A DNA stretch of 64,000 nucleotides from an uncultured Paracoccaceae bacterium (GTDB lineage: Bacteria > Pseudomonadota > Alphaproteobacteria > Rhodobacterales > Rhodobacteraceae): contig CANNFU010000004.1 of assembly GCA_947503965.1 (NCBI GenBank), positions 124,001 through 188,000 of the forward strand, written 5' to 3'. Made by a program: the position numbers and the translations under genes. Below are positions 45,290-53,818 of the stretch, one piece after another. The notes below the pieces were generated by a model. That model did not search any database and was not told the origin of the DNA. It worked only from the letters and a program-made list of their open reading frames with translations. Position 1 is the stretch's first letter. Every line of letters begins with the position of its first letter.

Positions 45290-47287
45290 TCATTCAAACT
45301 CCATGATCACGTCATCCACGGCAAGGCTATCACCTGCGCCCGCGTTCACCTTTTTGATCACACCCTTGCGTTCAGCGCGCAGGATGTTTTCCATCTTCAT
45401 CGCCTCGACCGTGCAAAGCGCCTGGCCTTCCTGCACCTCATCGCCCGCTTCTACGTTGACCTTCACAATTAGACCCGGCATCGGGCACAGCAGGAATTTC
45501 GATGTATCAGGCGGCAGTTTTTCGGGCATGAGTGCTGCCAGTTCGGCCTGACGCGGCGTGCGTACATGCACCTTCAGGTCCGCCCCGCGATAGCGCACGC
45601 GGAACCCACCGGATATCTTGCCCACCTTTAGCACCAAAGGCGCGCCATCGACCATCAGCCGCGCCAACGGATCACCCGGGGTCCAGTCGCTTTCCACCCG
45701 CAGCATCTTGCCGCCAACACTGACATCCGCGCCCGCCTTGTCAGCGTTGATCGTCACCTCATACGCGTTCCCTTGCAGCGCCACGACCCAATCGTCGCCC
45801 ACATGGCGTTCGTGATTGTCCATGCGGCCAGAGATACGGGTGCGTCTGATTTCGGCAACGCGGTGCATCGCAGCACATGCAGCGGCGATACGGGCACAAG
45901 TATCGTCTGGCAATGTGACACCATCAAACCCATCGGGGTATTCTTCCTCGATAAAGGCGGTGGTCATGTTGCCGGATGTGAATTTCGGATGATCATAGAC
46001 CGCTGCAAGGAACGGCAGGTTGTGCCCGATCCCTTCCAGTTCGAACCCATCCAGCGCCAGCCGCATTTCCTCAATCGCGGTGGCCCGGTCGGGCGCCCAT
46101 GTGCACAGCTTGGCGATCATCGGATCGTAATACATGCTGATCTCGCCGCCTTCGAATACGCCGGTATCATTACGCACAGCGCCGGTTTCAGACGCTTCCT
46201 CAGCCGGGGGCCGATAGCGCACAAGCCGCCCGATGGAGGGCAAGAACCCACGATAGGGATCCTCGGCATAAAGCCGACTTTCCATCGCCCAACCGTTGAT
46301 CTTGAGGTCTTTCTGTTCGAACGGCAGCTTTTCTCCAGCAGCGACACGGATCATCTGTTCCACCAGATCAACGCCAGTGATCAATTCGGTCACAGGATGT
46401 TCCACCTGCAACCGGGTGTTCATTTCAAGGAAGTAGAAGTTGCGGTCGCCATCCACGATGAATTCGACCGTGCCTGCGCTGGTGTAACCAACGGCTTGGG
46501 CCAGCGCGACCGATTGCTCACCCATCGCCTTGCGCGTCACCTCATCCAGAAACGGGCTGGGCGCTTCTTCAATGACCTTCTGGTTCCGGCGTTGGATGGA
46601 GCATTCGCGTTCATGCAGATAAACTGCGTTGCCGTGACTGTCGCACAGCACCTGAATTTCGATATGGCGGGGTTGGGTCACGAATTTCTCGATGAAAATC
46701 CGGTCATCGCCAAAGCTGCTGGCGGCTTCGTTCTTTGAACTCTGGAAACCCTCGCGGGCTTCATCATCGTTCCAGGCAATCCGCATCCCCTTGCCGCCGC
46801 CCCCGGCACTGGCCTTGATCATCACGGGATAGCCGATTTCGTTCGAAATCTTCACCGCCTCATCGGCATCGGCAATCAGGCCCATATAGCCGGGCACAGT
46901 CGAGACATTGGCCTCCTGCGCGATTTTCTTGGATGTGATCTTGTCCCCCATGGCCTCAATCGCGCCTTTGGGTGGGCCGATAAAGGCGACGCCTGCAGCC
47001 TCAAGTGCTTCCGCGAATTTCGGATTTTCAGACAGGAATCCATAGCCGGGATGCACGGCCTCTGCCCCCGTCTGTTTTATCGCATCCATCACCTTATCGA
47101 TGACGATATAGGACTGGTTGGCCGGGGGCGGGCCGATATGCACGGCCTCATCCGCCATCTTCACATGCAGCGCGTTGCGGTCCGCATCGGAATATATCGC
47201 GACGGTCTGGATGCCCATCTTGCGGGCGGTCTTGATCACGCGGCAGGCGATTTCGCCGCGATTGGCGATGAGTATTTTCTTGAACAT
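45290..47287 (-). CDS. pccA: Propionyl-CoA carboxylase alpha subunit (biotin carboxylase + BCCP)
   Basis: 665 residues. Biotin carboxylase domain (1-450) with ATP-grasp KASAGGGGKGMR, HERECSIQRRNQKVIEEAPS and FLEMNTRLQVEHPVTE; a BT domain (about 480-590); and a C-terminal biotinyl domain with EAMKMEN. Carboxylates biotin for PccB. The ATG at 47287 (MFKKILIANRGEIA) is the family start. A hairpin-plus-T structure (47300-47343) lies only 13 bp upstream, an unusual place for a 5' leader. Confidence 0.97.
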   Translation of the reverse strand: MFKKILIANRGEIACRVIKTARKMGIQTVAIYSDADRNALHVKMADEAVHIGPPPANQSYIVIDKVMDAIKQTGAEAVHPGYGFLSENPKFAEALEAAGVAFIGPPKGAIEAMGDKITSKKIAQEANVSTVPGYMGLIADADEAVKISNEIGYPVMIKASAGGGGKGMRIAWNDDEAREGFQSSKNEAASSFGDDRIFIEKFVTQPRHIEIQVLCDSHGNAVYLHERECSIQRRNQKVIEEAPSPFLDEVTRKAMGEQSVALAQAVGYTSAGTVEFIVDGDRNFYFLEMNTRLQVEHPVTELITGVDLVEQMIRVAAGEKLPFEQKDLKINGWAMESRLYAEDPYRGFLPSIGRLVRYRPPAEEASETGAVRNDTGVFEGGEISMYYDPMIAKLCTWAPDRATAIEEMRLALDGFELEGIGHNLPFLAAVYDHPKFTSGNMTTAFIEEEYPDGFDGVTLPDDTCARIAAACAAMHRVAEIRRTRISGRMDNHERHVGDDWVVALQGNAYEVTINADKAGADVSVGGKMLRVESDWTPGDPLARLMVDGAPLVLKVGKISGGFRVRYRGADLKVHVRTPRQAELAALMPEKLPPDTSKFLLCPMPGLIVKVNVEAGDEVQEGQALCTVEAMKMENILRAERKGVIKKVNAGAGDSLAVDDVIMEFE

Positions 47288-47299
47288 TATATTCCGTCC

Positions 47300-47343
47300 C
47301 CAAAACGCAAAACCGCCGCCGCAGGCACGCTGCGACGACGGTT
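47300..47343 (-). terminator. Terminator-like hairpin directly before pccA
   Basis: Minus strand: arms 47343-47330 and 47324-47311 form 14 pairs (two G-U) with a 5-nt loop, followed by TTTTGCGTTTT. It fits a terminator for the lipoprotein gene at 47384-47590 and leaves only 13 bp to the pccA ATG. Confidence 0.72.
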
Positions 47344-47383
47344 CCATTGATATGTCCGCGCGAGAGGCGCGCGGGTATTCAGA

Positions 47384-47590
47384 TTAGCGGCAGCCGTTGA
47401 TGCCTGCGTCGTCGCAGAGCACGCCAGCGGCAGCACCGGCCAGGATCGTGCCTGTGCGGTCTGTACCCAGTACTTCTGCAGCGACAAGGCCAGCGCCTGC
47501 GCCTGCGACGCCACGCTCCACGTCGCCTTCAAGACAACCGGCAAGGCCAAATACAGCAACAGCTGCGATGATGATTGATTTCTTTTGCAT
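47384..47590 (-). CDS. Small glycine-rich lipoprotein
   Basis: 68 residues. Lipoprotein signal MQKKSIIIAAVAVFGLAGC with Cys19. The mature part is Gly/Ala-rich with GVAGAGAGLVAAEVLG and TILAGAAAGVLC, resembling YMGG/17-kDa-antigen-type small glycine-zipper lipoproteins, and two further Cys near the C-terminus (CDDAGINGC). Lies between pccB- and pccA-linked genes and is bounded by terminators on both sides, so transcribed alone. Role in propionate metabolism is not implied. Confidence 0.75.
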   Translation of the reverse strand: MQKKSIIIAAVAVFGLAGCLEGDVERGVAGAGAGLVAAEVLGTDRTGTILAGAAAGVLCDDAGINGCR

Positions 47591-47930
47591 AGTCTTCTGC
47601 CTAACTTTTGTTTCGACGTAGCCCCGGAATTGGCGCCTACTGCAGAAAACTCAATAGCCGAACCCGGCTGATATCCAATATCAACAGCTATATCTTTCGT
47701 TGATCGGCAAAAAAGCGCAATCGGCCTGCCTTGGGATAAGGCAGGCCGATCTAGGGAAGGGTAACGTTGTAGACAATCGGCAGATACGCGCTTGCTGGAA
47801 CACGTGCCTGCTATATTGATGTTGCAGGAAGAAATCGCACTTGCATAGCAACGTGATCTGATCCCCCAGAAATGGGCGGATTCCCGCTTAGATTGTATTG
47901 CAACTTTGTAGCTATCGTGAGGTTTCAGCA
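47591..47930. other. 340-bp intergenic region with terminator
   Basis: Holds the promoter region of the small lipoprotein gene and the strong terminator at 47709-47750 of the upstream gene. No gene is supported; longer open frames here are shifted readings of the neighbours. The 47751-47930 part shows no recognisable element. Confidence 0.6.
47709..47750 (-). terminator. Rho-independent terminator of the pccB-linked transcript
   Basis: Thirteen-bp perfect stem: ATCGGCCTGCCTT (47720-47732) and AAGGCAGGCCGAT (47738-47750), loop GGGAT. On the minus strand it is followed within five bases by six T residues. It ends the transcript carrying 47931-48284. Confidence 0.9.
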
Positions 47931-48284
47931 TCAGCGCATCCCCTCAATCTCGGGAAAGCTGATCCGTGCAACATCCACGTTGATCCGTAGCAAAGCATCG
48001 TAACTCGCCGGGTCAAACGGGTCTTCTGCGGGAATCACTTCGCGTCCGAAAAGCCAGCTGAGCCGGCCGGCATCCAGGTTTCCGCGCGCAAACGGCTGAT
48101 CACCGAACTGATCCCACAACGCCTGCATGAACCCCGCATCGGCCCGTTTATCAGGCGGGCGACGATCAGGATAACGCACGCGTTCAGTCAGGGCGGTGGC
48201 GATACCGTCCTTGTTGGCGCGTCGGATCGTGAATTGAAAATCTGTGCCGGGAAGACGGCCCGGAAAGCCGCGATGTTTTTGCAT
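47931..48284 (-). CDS. Conserved hypothetical protein linked to pccB
   Basis: 117 residues, soluble, starting MQKHRGFPGRLPGTDFQFTIRR, with DRRPPDKRADAGFMQALWDQFGDQPFARGNLDAGRLSWLFGRE and a C-terminal DPASYDALLRINVDVARISFPEIE. The ATG at 48284 follows a GGGGGG tract; a start three codons earlier is possible. Lies downstream of pccB on the same strand, before a strong terminator. I recognise it only as a recurrent neighbour of pcc genes; no function known. Confidence 0.72.
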   Translation of the reverse strand: MQKHRGFPGRLPGTDFQFTIRRANKDGIATALTERVRYPDRRPPDKRADAGFMQALWDQFGDQPFARGNLDAGRLSWLFGREVIPAEDPFDPASYDALLRINVDVARISFPEIEGMR

Positions 48285-48352
48285 GCTACACATCCCCCCG
48301 GATCAGGGATGTGCTGCGGATGGGCCCAGCGGCCCACCCGCGACATGGATGA

Positions 48353-48496
48353 CTAGTTAATGCTGCGGTCGATTTCGCCTGCCTGAATGCGGGCCGTGTC
48401 CGATGTAACCTGTAATGGCGCACGGTCCATGCTGCCCGATACAGCCACCAGCGCCATAAGCGCTGCAAATGCAAAGGCCAAAAGTCCTTGTACCAT
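48353..48496 (-). CDS. Small secreted or membrane protein (47 aa) downstream of pccB
   Basis: 47 residues, beginning MVQGLLAFAFAALMALVAVSGS, a strong hydrophobic N-terminus, then a 25-residue tail (TSDTARIQAGEIDRSIN at the end). Too short for most gene callers but the hydrophobic start, weak RBS (AGGCAACAAG) and position between pccB and the 117-residue gene support it. Another frame overlaps with inferior composition. Role unknown. Confidence 0.55.
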   Translation of the reverse strand: MVQGLLAFAFAALMALVAVSGSMDRAPLQVTSDTARIQAGEIDRSIN

Positions 48497-48827
48497 TCTT
48501 GTTGCCTGCCTCTTGCTGTGCAGGGGTCCGCATGGTCGTTGCCAGCATCCCCCCACGAGGGTGCGGCACCATGACCGCATGCAATCAGTTTAGGCAAAGG
48601 TACGGTGCTTTCATACGCCACGGCACAGATGCCAAAACAGTGTGACGCAGGGGCATCATGCGCGGTGACCTGCCGATACGCGGCCCCAATATTTTGTGCT
48701 GGGCGTCTAAACACACCCATATTTTGCGCCGCCCGTCGCGCAAGACCGGGCAAGCCCGCGAGAAATGCAACAGCAGCTTTCTGCCAAAGGGGCGGATTTT
48801 TGCCGCTGAAATATGACAATATCTGGG
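48497..48827. other. 331-bp gap between pccB and the small gene
   Basis: An open frame whose ATG overlaps the pccB stop (ATGA at 48831-48828) runs through this stretch on the minus strand but shows poor coding character. Two related AT-rich patches, CCAATATTTTGTGC (about 48685) and CCCATATTTTGCGC (about 48717), lie 32 bp apart. I treat the region as non-coding with low certainty. Confidence 0.4.
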
Positions 48828-50357
48828 TCATAGCGGAATGTTATCGTGTTTCTTCCACGGGGTTTTCGATTGCTTGCCGCGTAGCGACGCAAAGGCGCGG
48901 CAAACCCGCTTGCGGGTGGAGTGGGGCATGATCACTTCATCAATGAACCCTTTCTCGGCCGCCACAAACGGGTTGGCAAACCGCTCTTCGTAATCCTGCG
49001 TGTGCTTTGCGGTCTTCTCGGCATCCCCCAGATCAGCCCGGTGAATGATTTCCGTGGCACCCTTGGCACCCATCACCGCAATCTCGGCCGTGGGCCAGGC
49101 ATAGTTGAAATCAGCCGCCAGATGCTTGGACGACATCACCACATAGGCCCCGCCATAGGCTTTGCGGGTGATCACGGTGACCTTTGGCACATTGGCCTCC
49201 CCATAGGCATAAAGCAGTTTGGCCCCGTGTTTGATCACGCCGCCATATTCCTGGCTGGTGCCGGGCAGAAAGCCGGGCACATCAATCAGCGTGAGGATCG
49301 GGATTTCGAACGCATCACAGAACCGGACGAAGCGTGCCGCCTTGCGGGCACTGTCGATATCGATGCAGCCTGCCAGCACCATCGGCTGATTTGCAACGAC
49401 ACCAACGGTCGAGCCTTCCATGCGGATGAAACCGGTCAGTATGTTTTTGGCGAACTCTTCCTGGATCTCGTAAAAATCACCTTCGTCGGCGAGCTTCAGG
49501 ATCAACTCCTTCATGTCATAGGGCGCATTGGGATTATCGGGGATCAGCGTATCAAGGCTGTCCTCCACCCGGTTCACATCATCGAAAAAGGGGCGAACGG
49601 GTGGTTTCTCGCGATTGTTAAGAGGCAGAAAATCAACAAGGCGACGCACCTCTGCCAGCGCCTCGACATCGTTTTCAAACGCGCCATCCGCGACCGAGGA
49701 TTTCCTGGTATGGGTGCTGGCACCCCCCAACTCCTCGGCAGAGACCATTTCATTCGTCACCGTCTTGACCACATCCGGTCCGGTGACAAACATGTAAGAG
49801 CTGTCTTTGACCATGAAGATAAAGTCAGTCATCGCGGGCGAATAAACGGCCCCACCCGCGCATGGCCCCATGATCACGCTGATCTGCGGCACCACGCCCG
49901 AGGCTGTGATGTTACGCTGGAACACCTCGCCATAAGCGGCAAGACTGGCGACGCCCTCCTGAATACGCGCACCGCCACTGTCATTCAGCCCGATGATCGG
50001 CGCGCCATTCTGCACGGCCATATCCATGATCTTGCAAATCTTTTGGCCATGGGTTTCAGAGACCGAGCCACCCATGACCGTAAAGTCCTGACTGAACACA
50101 TAGACGATACGGCCGTTGATCGTGCCCCAGCCGGTCACAACGCCGTCGCCTGCGGGCCGGTCTTTGTCCATCCCGAAATCGGTGCAGCGGTGGGCGACGA
50201 ACATGTCGAACTCCTCGAACGATCCGTCATCCAGCAGCAATTCAATCCGTTCCCGCGCGGTCAGCTTGCCTTTGCTATGCTGTGCCGCAATCCGGCGTTC
50301 GCCGCCGCCCAGCCGAGCCAGTTCGCGCCGATTTTCAAGTTCCTGCAAGACATCCAT
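48828..50357 (-). CDS. pccB: Propionyl-CoA carboxylase beta subunit (carboxyltransferase)
   Basis: 509 residues, the normal PccB length. Crotonase-fold carboxyltransferase: N-terminal domain with [29 protein letters not shown] and [15 protein letters not shown]-terminal domain with [23 protein letters not shown] and [16 protein letters not shown]. Transfers carboxyl from biotin to propionyl-CoA. GGGGTG precedes the ATG. Two TTTGCAAA elements lie 74-113 bp upstream, matching PccR-type control. Confidence 0.97.
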   Translation of the reverse strand: MDVLQELENRRELARLGGGERRIAAQHSKGKLTARERIELLLDDGSFEEFDMFVAHRCTDFGMDKDRPAGDGVVTGWGTINGRIVYVFSQDFTVMGGSVSETHGQKICKIMDMAVQNGAPIIGLNDSGGARIQEGVASLAAYGEVFQRNITASGVVPQISVIMGPCAGGAVYSPAMTDFIFMVKDSSYMFVTGPDVVKTVTNEMVSAEELGGASTHTRKSSVADGAFENDVEALAEVRRLVDFLPLNNREKPPVRPFFDDVNRVEDSLDTLIPDNPNAPYDMKELILKLADEGDFYEIQEEFAKNILTGFIRMEGSTVGVVANQPMVLAGCIDIDSARKAARFVRFCDAFEIPILTLIDVPGFLPGTSQEYGGVIKHGAKLLYAYGEANVPKVTVITRKAYGGAYVVMSSKHLAADFNYAWPTAEIAVMGAKGATEIIHRADLGDAEKTAKHTQDYEERFANPFVAAEKGFIDEVIMPHSTRKRVCRAFASLRGKQSKTPWKKHDNIPL

Positions 50358-50430
50358 GTTGTCACACCCCGACTATTTGATGATGGACCATAGCGCCCAC
50401 GAAGCCCGGACAGAAGGGCGAACCGGAATA

Positions 50431-50470
50431 TTTGCAAATTTCAGAATTAGCGGGATTCAATTTTTGCAAA
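50431..50470. promoter_or_regulatory. pccR site: Paired TTTGCAAA elements between pccB and the MFS gene
   Basis: TTTGCAAA occurs at 50431-50438 and 50463-50470, 32 bp apart (about three turns), in the divergent gap. PccR of Rhodobacter sphaeroides recognises TTTGCAAA-type sequences upstream of pccB (from memory), though there the half-sites are closer together. The second copy continues into AGCAAAATATTGCG. Confidence 0.55.
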
Positions 50471-50550
50471 TCAGCAAAATATTGCGCGCCCGCGCGACGA
50501 CACGTGCGAGGACAATAGACACGCGCCCAAACCCCGCTTACTGCTACTGT

Positions 50551-51762
50551 ATGAGTTCTTATCCGACGATCCGTTTTTTAGATCGTACTACACCGCCACA
50601 TATTATCACGCTGGTTCTGATCACAGGCATGTCAGCGTTGAACATGTCGATTTTCCTTCCCTCGCTGGCGGCGATGACGACCTATTTCAACACTGAATAC
50701 GCGATCATGCAGATCGCGCTGTCGGGCTATCTGGCGGCAACGGCAGTGCTGCAAATCTTCATCGGTCCCATCTCGGACAGATACGGACGGCGCATCATGA
50801 TCCTTGCGTCGATGGCGATTTTTGTGCTGGCCACGCTTGGCACCCTGATGGCCACAACGGTCGAGGTGTTCTTGCTGTTCCGGATCATGCAGGCGGCGGT
50901 CGCCACGTCCATGGCACTAAGCCGTGCCATCGTGCGCGATGTCGTCCCGCAGGAAGAGGCCGCGTCGATGATCGGCTATGTCACAATGGGCACCGCACTG
51001 GTCCCCATGGTTGGCCCAATGATCGGGGGCGCATTGGAACAGCTGTTCGGCTGGCAGGCAACATTCGTGTTCCTTGCTGTGGCAGGCATGCTGACATTCG
51101 TGTTGTGCTATCTGGATCTGGGCGAAACGGTCGCCAAAGGCGGGACAGGCTTCCGCGAACAGGTCCGCACCTATCCTGAACTACTGCAATCGCCACGGTT
51201 CTGGGGGTATGTGCTGTGTTCGGCGTTCAGTTCCGGCGCATTCTTTGCCTTGCTGGGTGGCGCGTCATTTGTTGGCGGCACGATCTTCGGCCTTTCACCA
51301 TTCTGGAGCGGGGTCGCACTGGGCGCGCCCGCAATCGGCTATGCTTTTGGCAATTTCCTGTCAGGGCGATTTTCAATCCGGTTTGGGATCAACCGCATGG
51401 CGCTGATCGGTACGATGATTACCTTCTTCGGCATGACAACCTCGGTCCTGTTGACCCTGTCGGGGGTGCACCACCCGCTCAATTTCTTCGGGTTTTGCGT
51501 CTTCATCGGGCTGGGCAATGGTTTGGCGCTACCGAATGTGATGGCCGGATCGGTGTCGGTACGTCCGCATTTGGCCGGTACGGCCAGCGGCCTTGGCGGC
51601 GCGATCATGGTCGGTGGGGGCGCGGCCCTGTCGCAGCTTGCCGGTTGGTTGCTGACCACGGAATCCGGCACGCTGCCCCTGCAACTGCTGATGTGGACCG
51701 TGTCGGTTCTGGCAATCGCGTCCATCCTGTTCGTTATCCGCCGGGAAAAAAGGCTGGGTTGA
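50551..51762 (+). CDS. Bcr/CflA-type MFS transporter
   Basis: 403 residues, 12 membrane segments; SALNMSIFLPSLAAMTTYF, YLAATAVLQIFIGPISDRYGRRIM and SRAIVRDVVPQEEA place it in the Bcr/CflA branch, paralogous to 21934. No convincing RBS precedes the ATG at 50551, so the transcript may be leaderless or the start uncertain. Sandwiched between pccB and pccR and sharing the TTTGCAAA region, it may be part of the PccR regulon, perhaps exporting an organic acid or acyl derivative; this is inference only. Confidence 0.87.
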   Translation: MSSYPTIRFLDRTTPPHIITLVLITGMSALNMSIFLPSLAAMTTYFNTEYAIMQIALSGYLAATAVLQIFIGPISDRYGRRIMILASMAIFVLATLGTLMATTVEVFLLFRIMQAAVATSMALSRAIVRDVVPQEEAASMIGYVTMGTALVPMVGPMIGGALEQLFGWQATFVFLAVAGMLTFVLCYLDLGETVAKGGTGFREQVRTYPELLQSPRFWGYVLCSAFSSGAFFALLGGASFVGGTIFGLSPFWSGVALGAPAIGYAFGNFLSGRFSIRFGINRMALIGTMITFFGMTTSVLLTLSGVHHPLNFFGFCVFIGLGNGLALPNVMAGSVSVRPHLAGTASGLGGAIMVGGGAALSQLAGWLLTTESGTLPLQLLMWTVSVLAIASILFVIRREKRLG

Positions 51763-51768
51763 CGACCG

Positions 51769-51806
51769 CTTTGCAGTTGCTAAACCGGGTTCGCAAAACT
51801 GCAAAG
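51769..51806. promoter_or_regulatory. Inverted repeat overlapping the pccR ribosome-binding site
   Basis: CTTTGCAGTT (51769-51778) and AACTGCAAAG (51797-51806) are perfect 10-bp inverted arms separated by 18 bp, and the right arm runs into the AAAGGG before pccR. Each arm resembles half of TTTGCAAA, consistent with autoregulation. Confidence 0.6.
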
Positions 51807-51814
51807 GGATGCGA

Positions 51815-53215
51815 ATGGCGATCCAGAAACTATATGCGGGCGCAAAACTGCGCGAATTGCGCGGGCGACTGTCGCTGACGCAAAAGGATTTTGCCCAAAA
51901 GCTGGGCGTGTCCCTGCCCTATCTCAATCAGATGGAAAACAATAACCGGCCCGTCTCAACTGCGGTGGTGCTGGGTCTGGCGCAGGAATTCGGCTTTGAC
52001 GTGACCGAACTGCAATCGGGCGATGAGGCGCGGCTGGTCGGCGACATGCGCGAGGCACTGGCCGATCCGGTTTTCACCGGCGCGGCACCTGCCTTGGCTG
52101 ATCTGCGGCTCGCCGCCGCAAACGCACCCACACTTGCCCGTGCGTTTCTGGATTTGCATGCCGCCTATCGCCAGACGCACGAACGGCTTGCATCACTGGA
52201 CGAGGCATTGGGCCGCGAAGATGCCCGCCTGCAACCGAGCCCATGGGAAGAGGTGCGCGATTTCTTCCATTATTGCGACAACTATATCGACGCGGTGGAC
52301 CGCAGCGCAGAACGCTTCGCCGCCAGCCGCAAACCGGATGAGACAATGGCCGAAGCTGCGATCCGCACCCTTGGCACAGCTCAGATCAGCGTGGCTTTCA
52401 CCGATAGCGATACGGTCCGTGCCTATGATCCGGACACGCGCCGATTGACCATTTCGCGGCTGAGCAACCCAGCCACCCAGACCTTCCAGCTTTTGTTGCA
52501 ACTGGCGCTGGTCACGCAAGGCAAGCTGCTTGATGCCACGCTCGACCTTGCCCGGTTCCAATCAGACGCCGCGCGCGAGGTCGCCAAGGTGGGGCTTGCC
52601 AACTATTTTGCGGGGGCCGCGCTGATGCCCTATGCCGCCTTTCTGGACGCCGCACAGGAAACACGGCACGACCTAGAGGTCCTGGCCACCCGTTTTGGCG
52701 CTTCGCTCGAACAGGTCGCGCATCGGCTATCGACCATGCAGCGGCCCGGCGCCAAAGGTGTGCCGTTCTTCTTCGTGCGGGTCGATCAGGCCGGGACGAT
52801 CACCAAACGCCACTCTGCCACAACACTGCAATTCGCACGCTATGGCGGGGCCTGTCCGCTCTGGAACGTGCATCAGGCGTTTGAGCTGCCGGGGCAGTTC
52901 CTGCGCCAACTGGCCGAAACACCTGATGGCGCGCGCTATTTCTGTCTGGCCCGCGATGTGAGCAAATCCGGTGGGGCCTATAACACCCCCACACGCCGTT
53001 ATGCCATCGGGCTGGGCTGCGAGGTCAAGCATGCCCCGGCGCTGGTTTATGCCGACCACATGGATATCAGCGCGGCCGAGGCTTACGCCCCGATCGGTAT
53101 CTCCTGCCGCATTTGCGAAAGGCGTAACTGTCATCAACGCTCGGTCCCGCCGCTGGAACGGCAGCTTCGGGTCGACCCCAACCGTCGGGGTATTTTGCCC
53201 TATCAGCTGGATTAG
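51815..53215 (+). CDS. pccR: Short-chain fatty acyl-CoA transcriptional regulator (PccR/ScfR family)
   Basis: 466 residues. N-terminal XRE helix-turn-helix (KLRELRGRLSLTQKDFAQKLGVSLPYLNQMENN, 12-45), a central ImmA/IrrE-like region (about 150-280) and a C-terminal DUF2083 domain with a Cys-rich GISCRICERRNCHQR. ScfR regulators sense acyl-CoA; PccR controls pccB in Rhodobacter. The ATG at 51815 is chosen over 51809 because AAAGGG lies six bp before it. It lies 52 bp after the MFS gene on the same strand. Confidence 0.93.
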   Translation: MAIQKLYAGAKLRELRGRLSLTQKDFAQKLGVSLPYLNQMENNNRPVSTAVVLGLAQEFGFDVTELQSGDEARLVGDMREALADPVFTGAAPALADLRLAAANAPTLARAFLDLHAAYRQTHERLASLDEALGREDARLQPSPWEEVRDFFHYCDNYIDAVDRSAERFAASRKPDETMAEAAIRTLGTAQISVAFTDSDTVRAYDPDTRRLTISRLSNPATQTFQLLLQLALVTQGKLLDATLDLARFQSDAAREVAKVGLANYFAGAALMPYAAFLDAAQETRHDLEVLATRFGASLEQVAHRLSTMQRPGAKGVPFFFVRVDQAGTITKRHSATTLQFARYGGACPLWNVHQAFELPGQFLRQLAETPDGARYFCLARDVSKSGGAYNTPTRRYAIGLGCEVKHAPALVYADHMDISAAEAYAPIGISCRICERRNCHQRSVPPLERQLRVDPNRRGILPYQLD

Positions 53216-53242
53216 CGATCAGACAGGCCGCGCTGTACTACC

Positions 53243-53482
53243 TTACGCGTCGCGCAATACCGCCGCGATCTTGTCTTTCAACGCCAGACGCTCTTTGCGC
53301 ATCTCGGCCATATGCAGATCATCGGTGGGTTCCACATTCGTCTCGGCCCGGTGAATGGCGCGGTTGACGGTATGATAGTCATCAAACATGCGCGCGAAAT
53401 GTGAATCCTCACCCTTAAGCCGATGCATCGCATCAGTCTTGTCTGGAAACTCTTCCATAAGCTCGTGTGGCGTGTGTGACAT
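53243..53482 (-). CDS. YdcH/DUF465 family protein
   Basis: 79 residues, two long helices: HELMEEFPDKTDAMHRLKGEDSHFARMFDDYHTVNRAIHRAE and HMAEMRKERLALKDKIAAVLR. DUF465 proteins are small, abundant and uncharacterised. The upstream minus-strand frame at 53433-53744 overlaps its start by 50 bp. Confidence 0.88.
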   Translation of the reverse strand: MSHTPHELMEEFPDKTDAMHRLKGEDSHFARMFDDYHTVNRAIHRAETNVEPTDDLHMAEMRKERLALKDKIAAVLRDA

Positions 53483-53744
53483 GTGGGTTGTCCTTCTCTA
53501 CGTCGTGATTGTCCTTTGGGATACGCCCCAGCCCTTCGAAAAATTCAGCCAAATCGCACCGCGCGAGTTCGTTATTGCGCTGTAGCTGATACAGCCGCAA
53601 ATCATCTGCATGTGTGGTGGATGTGGAAGACAGCGCGACATTTGACTGATGCAGCCCGACCAGCAGTTGGCCAAAAACAGCATCAACAAGCGCGAGATCA
53701 TGATCGCAGACATTCTTCTCCAGAAACTGGTCGCTCAAACTCAT
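53433..53744 (-). CDS. Possible small protein overlapping the DUF465 gene
   Basis: 103 residues starting MSLSDQFLEKNVCDHDLALVDAVFGQLLVG, with AAAGGTG upstream of the ATG at 53744. The N-terminal two thirds look coding (QSNVALSSTSTTHADDLRLYQLQRNNELA), the last 30 residues overlap the DUF465 gene. Family not recognised. A real gene with an unusually long overlap, or a smaller one, are both possible. Confidence 0.45.
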   Translation of the reverse strand: MSLSDQFLEKNVCDHDLALVDAVFGQLLVGLHQSNVALSSTSTTHADDLRLYQLQRNNELARCDLAEFFEGLGRIPKDNHDVEKDNPHVTHATRAYGRVSRQD

Positions 53745-53818
53745 CACAAAACACCTTTTAACAATAACGACGATCTACCCGATCAGCGTTGACCGTGTCT
53801 TGATCTGTGTCAAGCGTT

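Noticed and set aside
47287..47931. 214-codon minus-strand frame over the lipoprotein region
   Set aside because: Crosses two terminators and the lipoprotein gene in another frame; composition not coding-like.
48286..48831. 181-codon minus-strand frame starting with ATGA at the pccB stop
   Set aside because: The overlap is tempting, but the second half is out of frame with the better 47-residue gene and the sequence (Trp/Arg/His-rich) reads as a shadow.
48921..50393. 490-codon plus-strand open frame antisense to pccB
   Set aside because: Mirror frame produced by the GC-rich third positions of pccB; no RBS, no recognisable protein pattern.
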